Below, in pieces: positions 17,303 through 24,667 of a stretch of DNA of 35,768 bases. Within the stretch, counting starts at the first letter, position 1. Each line of letters begins with the position of its first letter. Origin of the DNA: Mesorhizobium sp. (GTDB lineage: Bacteria; Pseudomonadota; Alphaproteobacteria; Rhizobiales; Rhizobiaceae). Below the pieces are notes generated by a model. The model did not search any database. It had not been told where the DNA came from and saw only the letters and a program-made list of their open reading frames with translations. Both the position numbers and the translations under genes were made by a program. Location: assembly GCF_024509055.1 (NCBI RefSeq), contig NZ_JANINM010000292.1, positions 1-35,768 on the forward strand, read 5' to 3'.

Positions 17303-17659
17303 ATGTCAGTTGTGCATTTCAAGAAGACCGATCGAGCGTTCGAAGCCTACGGCGACGACCCGAAGCGTGCGGCCATTGCCCGTCTGGTCGGCCCGGAACT
17401 GAGCAGGACCATGGGCGCCGGCATTGCCCGCTTCGACGATTGCTCCATCGCCTGGACGGTTCTCTATGACGAACTGATCGTCACGCTCGAAGGCAAGTTC
17501 CGGCTGCGTGTCGGCGAGGAGGTCTTCGACACCGTGCCGGGCGATGTCCTCTGGGTGCCCAAGGGAACCGCGCTGGCCTATGAGGGCGAAGGTGCGACCG
17601 TCTTCTACGCACTCGATCCCGTCGACTGGAAGACGCGCGGGAAGCCTGAGGGCATTTGA
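17303..17659 (+). CDS. Small cupin protein, EutQ-like
   Basis: A 118-residue single-domain cupin. The barrel is visible in LYDELIVTLEGKFRLRVGEEVFDTVPGDVLWVPKGTALAYEGEGATVFYAL. The arrangement of one long barrel resembles the cupin domain of EutQ and related proteins of unknown enzymology. The usual His metal ligands are largely absent, so a binding or isomerase-like role without metal is as likely as oxygenase activity. The ATG at 17303 is preceded by AGGAGG four bases upstream. It comes 30 bases before the FMN oxidoreductase and is surely cotranscribed with it. No specific function can be assigned. Confidence 0.82.
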   Translation: MSVVHFKKTDRAFEAYGDDPKRAAIARLVGPELSRTMGAGIARFDDCSIAWTVLYDELIVTLEGKFRLRVGEEVFDTVPGDVLWVPKGTALAYEGEGATVFYALDPVDWKTRGKPEGI

Positions 17660-17689
17660 ACCGTAACCGATAAGCGGCTGCCGATCTTC

Positions 17690-19648
17690 ATGACCACCAC
17701 CGCATTTCCAAACCTGTTCCAGCCATTGCAGATCCGCGGCGTGCGGCTGAAGAATCGTATCATGTCCACCGGACATGATACGATCCTGCCGACGGACGGA
17801 TTGGTCAACGATGCGCTGATTGCCTATCACGAGGCGCGTGCGCGTGGCGGGGTCGGCCTCATCGTCACCCAGGTTGCGGGCGTCCACGAGACGGCGCGCT
17901 ACACCTCGCACATGCTGATGGCCACGGATGACAATTGCATCGAAGGCTATCGCAAACTGGCCGATACCTGTCATGCGCATGGCTGCATGGTCTTCTCGCA
18001 GCTCTTCCATCCAGGCCGGGAAATCATGGAAGGCGGCGATGGGTTGCTGACGGTCGCCTATGCTCCGTCCGTGTCGCCGAATGAACGCTTTCGCGTCATG
18101 CCGCGCCAGCTCGACAAGCGGATGATCGACGAGATCGTTGCCGGTTACGGCAACGCGGCACGCCGCATTTACGAGGCCGGGATGGACGGTGTCGAGTTTG
18201 TGGCAAGCCACGGCTATCTGCCGGCTCAGTTCTTCAATCCTCGCGTCAATAGCCGGACCGACAACTATGGCGGGTCGCTCGAAAATCGGCTGCGTTTCGC
18301 ATCCGAGGCACTGAGGGCGATGCGGGCGGCAACGTCGGACGATTTCGTCATTGGCATGCGCATCAGCGGCAGCGAGCGCGACGAGCATGGCTTGACGTCG
18401 GATGAGGCGCTCGAGAGTTGCCGTCTGCTCGAGCCTCTCCTCGATTACGTGAACATCACGGCCGGCACATCGGCATCGCTCGGCGGTGCGGTGCACATCG
18501 TGCCGCCAATGGCCTATCGAAACGCATATCTGGCGACCGATGCGTCCCGGTTCCGCCGCGCGCTGAGTATTCCGGTCTTCGTCGCCGGGCGCATCAACCA
18601 GCCGCATGAAGCCGAGGCGGTGCTGGCGGAGGGGGCCGCCGATGTCTGCGGCATGACGCGGGCTTTGATCTGCGATCCCGAGATGCCGGCCAAGGCAGAG
18701 GAGGGGCGCACCGACGACATCCGCGCCTGCATTGCCTGCAACCAGGCCTGCATCGGGCATTTCCATCGCGGTGTCCCGATCTCGTGCATCCAGCATCCGG
18801 AGACGGGGCGTGAGCTGAAGTTCGGAACTTTGACGCCCGCCGCACACCCAAAGAAAGTCATGGTGGTCGGCGGCGGGCCGGCGGGCATGAAGGCCGCCGC
18901 GACGGCTGCCGTCAGAGGCCATCAGGTCACGCTCTACGAAGCGTCCACCCAACTCGGCGGCCAGGCGCAACTGGCACAGCAACTGCCGCGCCGTAGCGAA
19001 TTCGGCGGTATCATCACGAACCTGTCGCGCGAACTGGAATTGGCCCAGGTCCGCGTGGTCAAGGGCGTACGTGTCGACCATGCGCTCGTCGACGCCGAGA
19101 AACCGGATGCCGTGGTTCTCGCGACCGGCGCCAGGCCCTATCGTCCGGAAATGCCGGACGACGGCAGTGTCCAAATCGTTGATGCCTGGCAGGTGCTGAA
19201 GAAGCAGGTGAAGACCGGCAGCCGCGTGGTCGTTGCCGACTGGCGCTGCGACTGGATCGGGCCCGGCATAGCAGAAATGCTCGTCAATGACGGCTGCGAT
19301 GTCGAACTCGCGGTGAACGGGACGCATCCCGGCGAACTGCTTCCGCTTTATGTCCGCGACAACATCGCGGCAGAACTCCACAAGGCTGGGGTCGGAATCA
19401 CGACGTACGCACGCGTCTTTGGCTGTGACGGCGGCACGGTCTACATGCAGCATTCGGTCAGCGAGCAGCCGATCCTGTTCGAAAACATCGACACGCTCGT
19501 GCTTTGCATGGGACACCAGCCCGAGGATGAACTGAGCGCCATGCTGATGGACCAGGTGCCCGAGGTTCACGTCATAGGGGACAGCCTGGCCCCGCGCACG
19601 GCCGAGGAGGCGGTGTACGAAGGACTGAAAGTCGCAGCGGCGTTGTAA
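17690..19648 (+). CDS. FMN/4Fe-4S/FAD oxidoreductase, trimethylamine-dehydrogenase / 2,4-dienoyl-CoA reductase type
   Basis: A 652-residue cytosolic flavoenzyme with three parts. Residues 1-340 form an Old-Yellow-Enzyme TIM barrel (LKNRIMSTGHDT, FNPRVNSRTDNYGGSLENR, FVAGRI). A [4Fe-4S] motif follows at C347, C350, C354 and C366. A Rossmann FAD/NAD domain starts at VMVVGGGPAG near 388 and continues to the end. This layout is shared by trimethylamine and dimethylamine dehydrogenases, N-methylproline demethylase-type enzymes and dienoyl-CoA or enoate reductases. The barrel segment YLPAQFFNP contains HGYLPAQF, the usual active-site strand. Context (a cupin partner, an XRE-cupin regulator, and an amine-type importer facing the regulator) favours an N-methylated amine or betaine substrate, but this is inference. 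The start at 17690 lacks a strong ribosome site. Confidence 0.85.
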   Translation: MTTTAFPNLFQPLQIRGVRLKNRIMSTGHDTILPTDGLVNDALIAYHEARARGGVGLIVTQVAGVHETARYTSHMLMATDDNCIEGYRKLADTCHAHGCMVFSQLFHPGREIMEGGDGLLTVAYAPSVSPNERFRVMPRQLDKRMIDEIVAGYGNAARRIYEAGMDGVEFVASHGYLPAQFFNPRVNSRTDNYGGSLENRLRFASEALRAMRAATSDDFVIGMRISGSERDEHGLTSDEALESCRLLEPLLDYVNITAGTSASLGGAVHIVPPMAYRNAYLATDASRFRRALSIPVFVAGRINQPHEAEAVLAEGAADVCGMTRALICDPEMPAKAEEGRTDDIRACIACNQACIGHFHRGVPISCIQHPETGRELKFGTLTPAAHPKKVMVVGGGPAGMKAAATAAVRGHQVTLYEASTQLGGQAQLAQQLPRRSEFGGIITNLSRELELAQVRVVKGVRVDHALVDAEKPDAVVLATGARPYRPEMPDDGSVQIVDAWQVLKKQVKTGSRVVVADWRCDWIGPGIAEMLVNDGCDVELAVNGTHPGELLPLYVRDNIAAELHKAGVGITTYARVFGCDGGTVYMQHSVSEQPILFENIDTLVLCMGHQPEDELSAMLMDQVPEVHVIGDSLAPRTAEEAVYEGLKVAAAL

Positions 19649-19774
19649 TCGGGCTCGTGTCCGACCATCCTCGTTGGCGAGTGGATGGCTCGCCTACGCC
19701 GATAATTGCTCGCCGTCTCCAGGTGGCCTGGATCAGCACTCTCGCGAAATGACCATGGACCAACGAAGGCTGCT

Positions 19775-20473
19775 TCATTCCACGAGCGCTGCGATGTCCC
19801 CGGAGGTTTTCGGAACGCCGCCGCGCTGGTTTATCGACAGCCAGATGTTCGGGTTCTGCTGCGACTGGCGCTTGAGGAAATAGTAGCCCGTTGCGCTCCA
19901 CGGCCTGATTTCGTCGGTCAGGTTGTCCAGGATCAGGTCGCCCTTATCGGTCTTCACGGTCAGGATCGTGTGACCCTCATCGTTGAGGTCGCGCACGATG
20001 GTCATCAGCAGCGCCTGGCGCGGAAAACCTGCTTCCATGAGAAGCTTGCGCTTGTAGAGCGCGTAGATCTTGCAGTCGCCCTTGCCGTCCACCGGGTAGT
20101 CCCAATGGTCCATCATGGTGCCCCAGTGATCGAAGTTGCTGATCGGCACGATGGTGTCGTTCGCCTTGCGGTTGACCCGCTCGAGGATGATCAGCGTCTG
20201 GGCCGTCAACTTGACGTTCACCGCCCGTAGGTCGGGAACCTTGCATTCTTCAGGGCGGCGGCCGCAAAAATCGACCCAGCCATAGGGCACGCTGGTGGAC
20301 CCGCCGACGGCGGCGAAGTTCGAATCTATCAAAGGCTGGGATGGCGTTGCCGCTCGGATCAGTGTCGCCGGCGCGGACTGATCGACCCCGGTTCGGTTCA
20401 GGGGGCCGGCATATGTGAACGAAACAAAGCCGATGACGAAGGACGAGATCAGGATACCGAAGGAACGCAGCAT
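19775..20473 (-). CDS. BTLCP (transglutaminase-like) cysteine peptidase, exported
   Basis: A 232-residue protein of the bacterial transglutaminase-like cysteine proteinase family (peptidase family C93). A signal peptide covers the first 22 residues, ending at TYA|GP. The catalytic triad is visible as Cys in GKGDCKIYALYKR, His in EGHTILTV and Asp in LDNLTDEIRP. The best-known member of the superfamily, LapG, cleaves a surface adhesin in response to cyclic-di-GMP; this protein is a shorter stand-alone rhizobial form and no LapD or large adhesin gene is present here, so its target is unknown. It converges with the FMN-oxidoreductase gene across 126 bases with no visible gene. Confidence 0.87.
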   Translation of the reverse strand: MLRSFGILISSFVIGFVSFTYAGPLNRTGVDQSAPATLIRAATPSQPLIDSNFAAVGGSTSVPYGWVDFCGRRPEECKVPDLRAVNVKLTAQTLIILERVNRKANDTIVPISNFDHWGTMMDHWDYPVDGKGDCKIYALYKRKLLMEAGFPRQALLMTIVRDLNDEGHTILTVKTDKGDLILDNLTDEIRPWSATGYYFLKRQSQQNPNIWLSINQRGGVPKTSGDIAALVE

Positions 20474-20669
20474 GGGGCACCGCCAAATGGAAAATCCAGC
20501 AAGCGAGGCTGCCTGCCGCTTCCACTCGTCGGCTCCATCGCATGAACCTACAGTGTCACAGTCGGATTGCTATCGGAGAAAGGTTCAAGCAATAGATTTA
20601 GTAAAACACGCAGCCAATAAGCATAAAATTTGAATGATCAAGTTGAACAAGAATTACGGCAACGGCGGT

Positions 20670-20698
20670 GCCTCGGCCGAGGTGCTTTCGGCCAAGGC
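20670..20698 (-). terminator. Candidate terminator hairpin after the DUF2076 gene
   Basis: GCCTCGGCCGA (20670-20680) and TCGGCCAAGGC (20688-20698) form an 11-bp stem with one G-U pair and a seven-base loop, 46 bases past the DUF2076 stop on the minus strand. No T run follows directly. The rest of the 20474-20743 gap is AT-rich near 20590-20640, where the BTLCP promoter probably lies. Confidence 0.4.
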
Positions 20699-20743
20699 AT
20701 TCCGACGTCGGCAACGCTAAGGAAGCCCACTGCGCGCTCCAGC

Positions 20744-21502
20744 TCACACGTCGGTTGAGTAATCCGAACCGCCGGACGAATTGTCATCGTCGAACGAGTT
20801 ATCGTCATCGAATGAAGCATCGGAAGCATCGGCTATTTGATCGTCGCGCTGGTCCTGTTGCGCCAATGTTTCGTCCCGACCTGTGCGCTCGCCTGCGGCA
20901 AAGGCCTGGTCGACGACATCGTTGGCCGACGAGCCGAACCCGCTTCCAAGCGCGCCCAGGCCCGACGTGCCCCAGCCATGACCCGAAAAGGCGCTGCTCA
21001 AGGCATTTGCCACCACCATGCCGCCCGCGACGCCGGCGGCAGTGGTGAGGGCATTTTGCAGGAAGCCGCCGCCCTGGGCCGGGGCGCTCCACGGACCGGG
21101 CTGAGGCTGGCCGCCCCACGGCCCACCTTGCGGTGCTGCGGGATAGGCCGAGGCGCCGGGCGCATATCCCGGCTGGCCCTGCTGGTATTGCGGGTTGGAA
21201 CCTGGGCTTGCCGGGCGAGGCTCCGGCCGGTCGCTGCCGAACAGGCCGGACAGGAAGCCGCCCGATTGCGGCTTCGATCGGGCCTCCTCGAGTTGCGCCT
21301 CCAGGTCGCTGACCCGGCTGTTCAGCCGGGCGAGTGCCTGCTCGCCGACATAGATCGACTGCGCCATGGCATAGGGCGCGTAGGGCTGCCGGGCGATAAG
21401 CTCGCCGATCAGCCTCTCGGCTTCGGGGTCACGGGGATGATTTTCAGCGGTCCTGAGCCGCTCGAAGATGGCGGTGATGACCTGACGCTCTTCCGGTGTC
21501 AT
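20744..21502 (-). CDS. DUF2076 protein with low-complexity and acidic tail
   Basis: A 252-residue protein of the DUF2076 family, whose function is unknown. The N-terminal 75 residues (MTPEERQVITAIFERLR through LEAQLEEARSK) are helical and conserved and include a short coiled coil. Next comes a Gly/Pro/Gln/Tyr-rich linker (about 80-150), then a small-residue hydrophobic stretch (LTTAAGVAGGMVVANAL, about 155-172) that could insert into or associate with membrane, then a Gly/Ser-rich segment. The last 40 residues are strongly acidic and include a tandem SFDDDN repeat. No signal peptide is evident. The ribosome site AGGAGC lies seven to eight bases before the ATG. It is isolated between two regulatory gaps of about 270 bases. 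Confidence 0.82.
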   Translation of the reverse strand: MTPEERQVITAIFERLRTAENHPRDPEAERLIGELIARQPYAPYAMAQSIYVGEQALARLNSRVSDLEAQLEEARSKPQSGGFLSGLFGSDRPEPRPASPGSNPQYQQGQPGYAPGASAYPAAPQGGPWGGQPQPGPWSAPAQGGGFLQNALTTAAGVAGGMVVANALSSAFSGHGWGTSGLGALGSGFGSSANDVVDQAFAAGERTGRDETLAQQDQRDDQIADASDASFDDDNSFDDDNSSGGSDYSTDV

Positions 21503-21606
21503 GAGCTTTGCTCCTGTAGAAAGCGCTTGCCGCGAATTCGCGGACGGAGCCTTGAGCTAGGAAGCGATGATGGCGGGTACAAGGCAGGCTGGGCGCTATT
21601 CAAGCC

Positions 21607-21685
21607 GAACCTTTGTCGCGGCACTGCAAAAATACGTGAATCCCAAGCGATCGACGGAGGGTCTATCGATCGCTCCGAAAGGTTC
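21607..21685. promoter_or_regulatory. Nested inverted repeats upstream of the DUF2076 gene
   Basis: AGCGATCGA (21646-21654) and TCGATCGCT (21666-21674) make a perfect 9-bp inverted repeat with an 11-base centre. It is enclosed by GAACCTTT (21607-21614) and AAAGGTTC (21678-21685). The element lies in the 271-base gap between the LuxR-type gene and the DUF2076 gene, both on the minus strand, and could be an operator, the DUF2076 leader or the LuxR gene's terminator. Confidence 0.4.
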
Positions 21686-21773
21686 ATTTTTCTGCAATCC
21701 CGGTTGGCAGGGAGTGGGTTTGTGACCTGTTCTGGAGGATGCGCACTTCCCTTTCGATACCGACCGGGTCGGA

Positions 21774-22931
21774 TCAGGGCCTGCCCGAATAGCTTGCTAC
21801 CAGCCTCACCAGGTCCGCTTGCCGTTTTGTCCCAGTCTTCGCGAAAATCCGGTGCAGGTGGGTTTTGACGGTCTGTTCCGAAATACCGAGCACCGGGGCC
21901 ACTTCGGGCACGCCGCCGATCTCGATCACGGCAAAAAGGACCCGAAGTTCCGCTGGCGTCAGGTTGAACTGCCTGGCCAGCGTCTCGGGCGGCGAGGGCA
22001 AATCCAGGGCGGCCTTGCGGATGAACACCGCCGCCGCCGCCGAATATGATACGCCGGCCTTTCGACGCGCCCCGGAAGTCAACGGCAGTATGTGGGCTAC
22101 ATAGCGCTCGCCGCTGCGCCCCAGCAGCGGCAGGGCGACGCCGTTTCTTCCGACGGCCACATCGCCAGCCTCCGCCGCCGCGGACACATCGAGCAACTGC
22201 CGGCTGCCCTGTTGGTCGAACGCGGCTATACGCCCGTTCGCGGCGCGCAACACGTCGGCTTCAGCAATCAGACGATGGGCGCTGGCGTTGGCGTGAATGA
22301 TACGGCCGGCCGCATCGACGACGAGAACGCTGGAAGCCAACTGGTCGACACTGTCGGCGAGCGTCGCCGCCTCGACGCGATGGAGATCGATCACCTTGCC
22401 GATGAGCATGGCACGCCGGATGTGTGGCGTGATGAGCTCGAAGCGATGACGCATTCGATCGTCCACCGCCCCAAGCGCCTTGTGGCGCATGGCGGTAAAC
22501 AAGGCGCAGCTCGTAGCTCCCTTTTCCAGATTTGAGAACAGTCCGTCGGTCAGGCTCTGCGGCGCGAGCCATTCGCGGAAGAAACGTGTCCGGACAAACT
22601 CTTCGCACGAAATCACATCGGGCACGGCGACCGGCTGCTCGACCTCGAAGAAAATGACGCCGGGAAAGATCGGATTGAGCTTGCCGTAGGTTTCCAGATA
22701 GGTCTTGAAATAGTGCGGGGCGCTCACTGGGTCGCCCCACCAGAACAGCGCATCCGTGGCCCTGCTGATCGAGTCTTGCGAATGCAAGCTTGCCGAAGCG
22801 GCGCCGATATAGCCGCACACGCTTTCGATGGCGCTCGGCCAAAGGGCCGGATCGAGGGACGCGTCGTATACGTCACCTATGACCTGCGAGAGCTCGTCTG
22901 CTTCGCGCATGCTGGTCGCTCCAGAGGCCAC
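21774..22931 (-). CDS. LuxR-family transcriptional regulator with PAS-like domain, GTG start
   Basis: A 385-residue regulator. The C-terminal LuxR helix-turn-helix is FNLTPAELRVLFAVIEIGG then ISEQTVKTHLHRIFAKTG (about 320-375). A PAS-like segment lies upstream (SSVLVVDAAGRIIHANASAHRLI, about 205-230), and the N-terminal half (DASLDPALWPSAIESVCGYIGA and following) is a sensor region common in rhizobial and burkholderial LuxR proteins. There is no receiver domain, so it is not a classical response regulator. I choose GTG 22931, which has AAGGAG six bases upstream, over the later ATG at MREADEL and over the 546-codon frame extending further. It diverges from the FAD oxidoreductase gene and is its likely regulator. 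Confidence 0.87.
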   Translation of the reverse strand: MASGATSMREADELSQVIGDVYDASLDPALWPSAIESVCGYIGAASASLHSQDSISRATDALFWWGDPVSAPHYFKTYLETYGKLNPIFPGVIFFEVEQPVAVPDVISCEEFVRTRFFREWLAPQSLTDGLFSNLEKGATSCALFTAMRHKALGAVDDRMRHRFELITPHIRRAMLIGKVIDLHRVEAATLADSVDQLASSVLVVDAAGRIIHANASAHRLIAEADVLRAANGRIAAFDQQGSRQLLDVSAAAEAGDVAVGRNGVALPLLGRSGERYVAHILPLTSGARRKAGVSYSAAAAVFIRKAALDLPSPPETLARQFNLTPAELRVLFAVIEIGGVPEVAPVLGISEQTVKTHLHRIFAKTGTKRQADLVRLVASYSGRP

Positions 22932-23122
22932 ATTACGCTCCTTCCAAGGTGTTTGCACGGGCTGAGCGCTCGGCTTGATCCAGTCCAGGCTGCCGTGGAT
23001 CGCATGGACGGGCTGGAGCGTCCGGCCTGGATATCCATCGATCGGGTGACGCGGCGGGTTTTGCCGTCGGGCAGGATGTGTAGCGTCAGGCTGGTTGCAT
23101 GGCGCCAAGAAGGTGCACGGCA

Positions 23123-23147
23123 CGGTTCCGCGCGAAGAGCGGGACCG
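23123..23147 (+). promoter_or_regulatory. Hairpin in the leader of the FAD oxidoreductase gene
   Basis: CGGTTCCGC (23123-23131) pairs with GCGGGACCG (23139-23147) with one G-U pair and a seven-base loop. It ends 48 bases before the ATG in the 264-base gap shared with the divergent LuxR-type gene. It could be an operator or leader structure; nothing else in the gap stands out. Confidence 0.35.
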
Positions 23148-23195
23148 GAGCGAGCCAGACAGCTGAATCCAGTCGTTCATGATCAGGAGGTCACT

Positions 23196-24578
23196 ATGAA
23201 AGACCAGTTCGATGCTGAATTGCGAGCGAACCTGCGGGGAGCGCTGATTGCGCGCGGCGATGCCGACTACGACGACGCGCGCAAACTCTTCAATGGAATG
23301 ATCGATAAGCGCCCGCTGCTCATCGCCCGTTGCGCCGACGTCGCCGACGTGATCACGGCGGTGAACTTCGGCCGCGACCACAACCTGCTGGTCGCCGTGC
23401 GCGGGGGCGGCCACAACGGCCCGGGATTAGGGAGTTGCGACGACGGCCTGGTGATCGACTTGTCGGCAATGAACGGCGTGCGCGTCGACCCGAATGCCCG
23501 TACGGCGCGGGTAGGGGCCGGCTGCACGCAGGGCGACGTCGACCACGCAACCCATGCTTTCGGCCTGGCCGTGCCAGCCGGCATCATCTCGACCACCGGC
23601 GTCGCCGGACTGACGCTGAGCGGCGGCCATGGCTACCTGACACGCAAATACGGCCTGACCATCGATAATCTCATCGAGGCCGATGTCGTGCTCGCTGATG
23701 GAAGCTTCGTCACCGCCAGCCGGGAGCAGAACACCAGCCTGTTCTGGGCGTTGCGCGGCGGGGGTGGCAATTTCGGCATCGTGACCAGTTTTGTGTTCCA
23801 GTTGCACCCCGTCGGCATGGTCTTTGCGGGGCCGATTGCATGGGACCAAAGCCACGCCCGCACGATCATGCAGCGTTATCGCGAGTTCCTGCCGGTCGCG
23901 CCCGAAGAACTCGGTATTTTCCTGGGACTCAAGACGATCCTCTCGAGCGCGCCGTTCCCCGAAGAGCTGTGGGGAAAGCGCATGTGCCTGCTGATGTGCT
24001 GCTATGCCGGCCCCGAGGAACAGGGCAGGCAGGCGCTGGCCCCGCTGATGGATTCGCTCCCGGCGCCCTGGCTCAACTGGATGGGCACGATGCCCTATCC
24101 TGCCGTGCAGAGCATGTTCGATGGGCTCTATCCGAAAGGCATGCAGTGGTACTGGCGCGGCGACTTCGTCAAGACGTTGTCCGACGCGGCGATCGACGCT
24201 CACCTGGAACAGGCAGCGAAGGCGCCGAGCGAATTGTCGCTCATGCACCTCTATCCGATCGATGGCGCGGTCCATCGCGTTGGCAAGGAGGAGACGGCCT
24301 GGAATTGCCGCGACGCGACCTGGTCGATGGTCATTGCGGGGATCGATCCGAACCCCCAGAAAGCAGGCCCCGTCACGCGCTGGACCAAGGCCTATTGGGA
24401 GGCGGTGCACCCGTTCGATCTCGGTGGCGCCTATCCCAACTTCATGATGGATGACGAGGACGGTGCAAGGCTGAAGGCCACGTACGGCGATAACTACAAG
24501 CGCCTGGCGGCACTGAAGAAGCAATACGACCCGACCAACCTTTTCCGCGTGAACCAGAACATTCGGCCGGCGGTCTGA
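23196..24578 (+). CDS. FAD-binding oxidoreductase, berberine-bridge-enzyme type
   Basis: A 460-residue flavoprotein with an N-terminal PCMH-type FAD domain (about 35-210), a substrate domain, and the C-terminal BBE motif (YKRLAALKKQYDPTNLFRVNQNI). His73 in RGGGHN is the site of 8-alpha-histidyl-FAD attachment in this family. Where bicovalent members have a Cys (GxCPxVG), this protein has GIISTTG, so only the single His bond is expected. Such enzymes oxidise alcohols, sugars, amines or phenolic rings with oxygen. No signal peptide is seen, suggesting a cytosolic enzyme. AGGAGG lies five bases before the ATG. It converges with the ammonia-lyase-like gene over a strong hairpin and may act in the same pathway; the substrate is unknown. 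Confidence 0.88.
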   Translation: MKDQFDAELRANLRGALIARGDADYDDARKLFNGMIDKRPLLIARCADVADVITAVNFGRDHNLLVAVRGGGHNGPGLGSCDDGLVIDLSAMNGVRVDPNARTARVGAGCTQGDVDHATHAFGLAVPAGIISTTGVAGLTLSGGHGYLTRKYGLTIDNLIEADVVLADGSFVTASREQNTSLFWALRGGGGNFGIVTSFVFQLHPVGMVFAGPIAWDQSHARTIMQRYREFLPVAPEELGIFLGLKTILSSAPFPEELWGKRMCLLMCCYAGPEEQGRQALAPLMDSLPAPWLNWMGTMPYPAVQSMFDGLYPKGMQWYWRGDFVKTLSDAAIDAHLEQAAKAPSELSLMHLYPIDGAVHRVGKEETAWNCRDATWSMVIAGIDPNPQKAGPVTRWTKAYWEAVHPFDLGGAYPNFMMDDEDGARLKATYGDNYKRLAALKKQYDPTNLFRVNQNIRPAV

Positions 24579-24624
24579 CGAGGCCATTTATCGGCAGCCG
24601 TCGATGGAGCTATCCGGCGGTCGC

Positions 24625-24658
24625 GCCGGCCGTGGCGAGCAGATTCGCCGCGGCCGGC
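24625..24658. terminator. Bidirectional terminator-like hairpin
   Basis: GCCGGCCGTGGCGA (24625-24638) and TCGCCGCGGCCGGC (24645-24658) form a 14-bp stem with one G-U pair and a six-base loop, centred between two convergent stop codons. Position and strength suit a shared terminator, though T tracts are weak on both sides. Confidence 0.65.
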
Positions 24659-24667
24659 AACTACTGC

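Noticed and set aside
17306..19570. 754-codon open frame on the minus strand
   Set aside because: Antisense shadow of the FMN/Fe-S/FAD oxidoreductase, whose own frame shows clear conserved domains.
21499..21687. 62-codon minus-strand open frame upstream of the DUF2076 gene
   Set aside because: No ribosome site, it spans the inverted repeats, and its translation has no recognisable features; more likely untranslated regulatory DNA.
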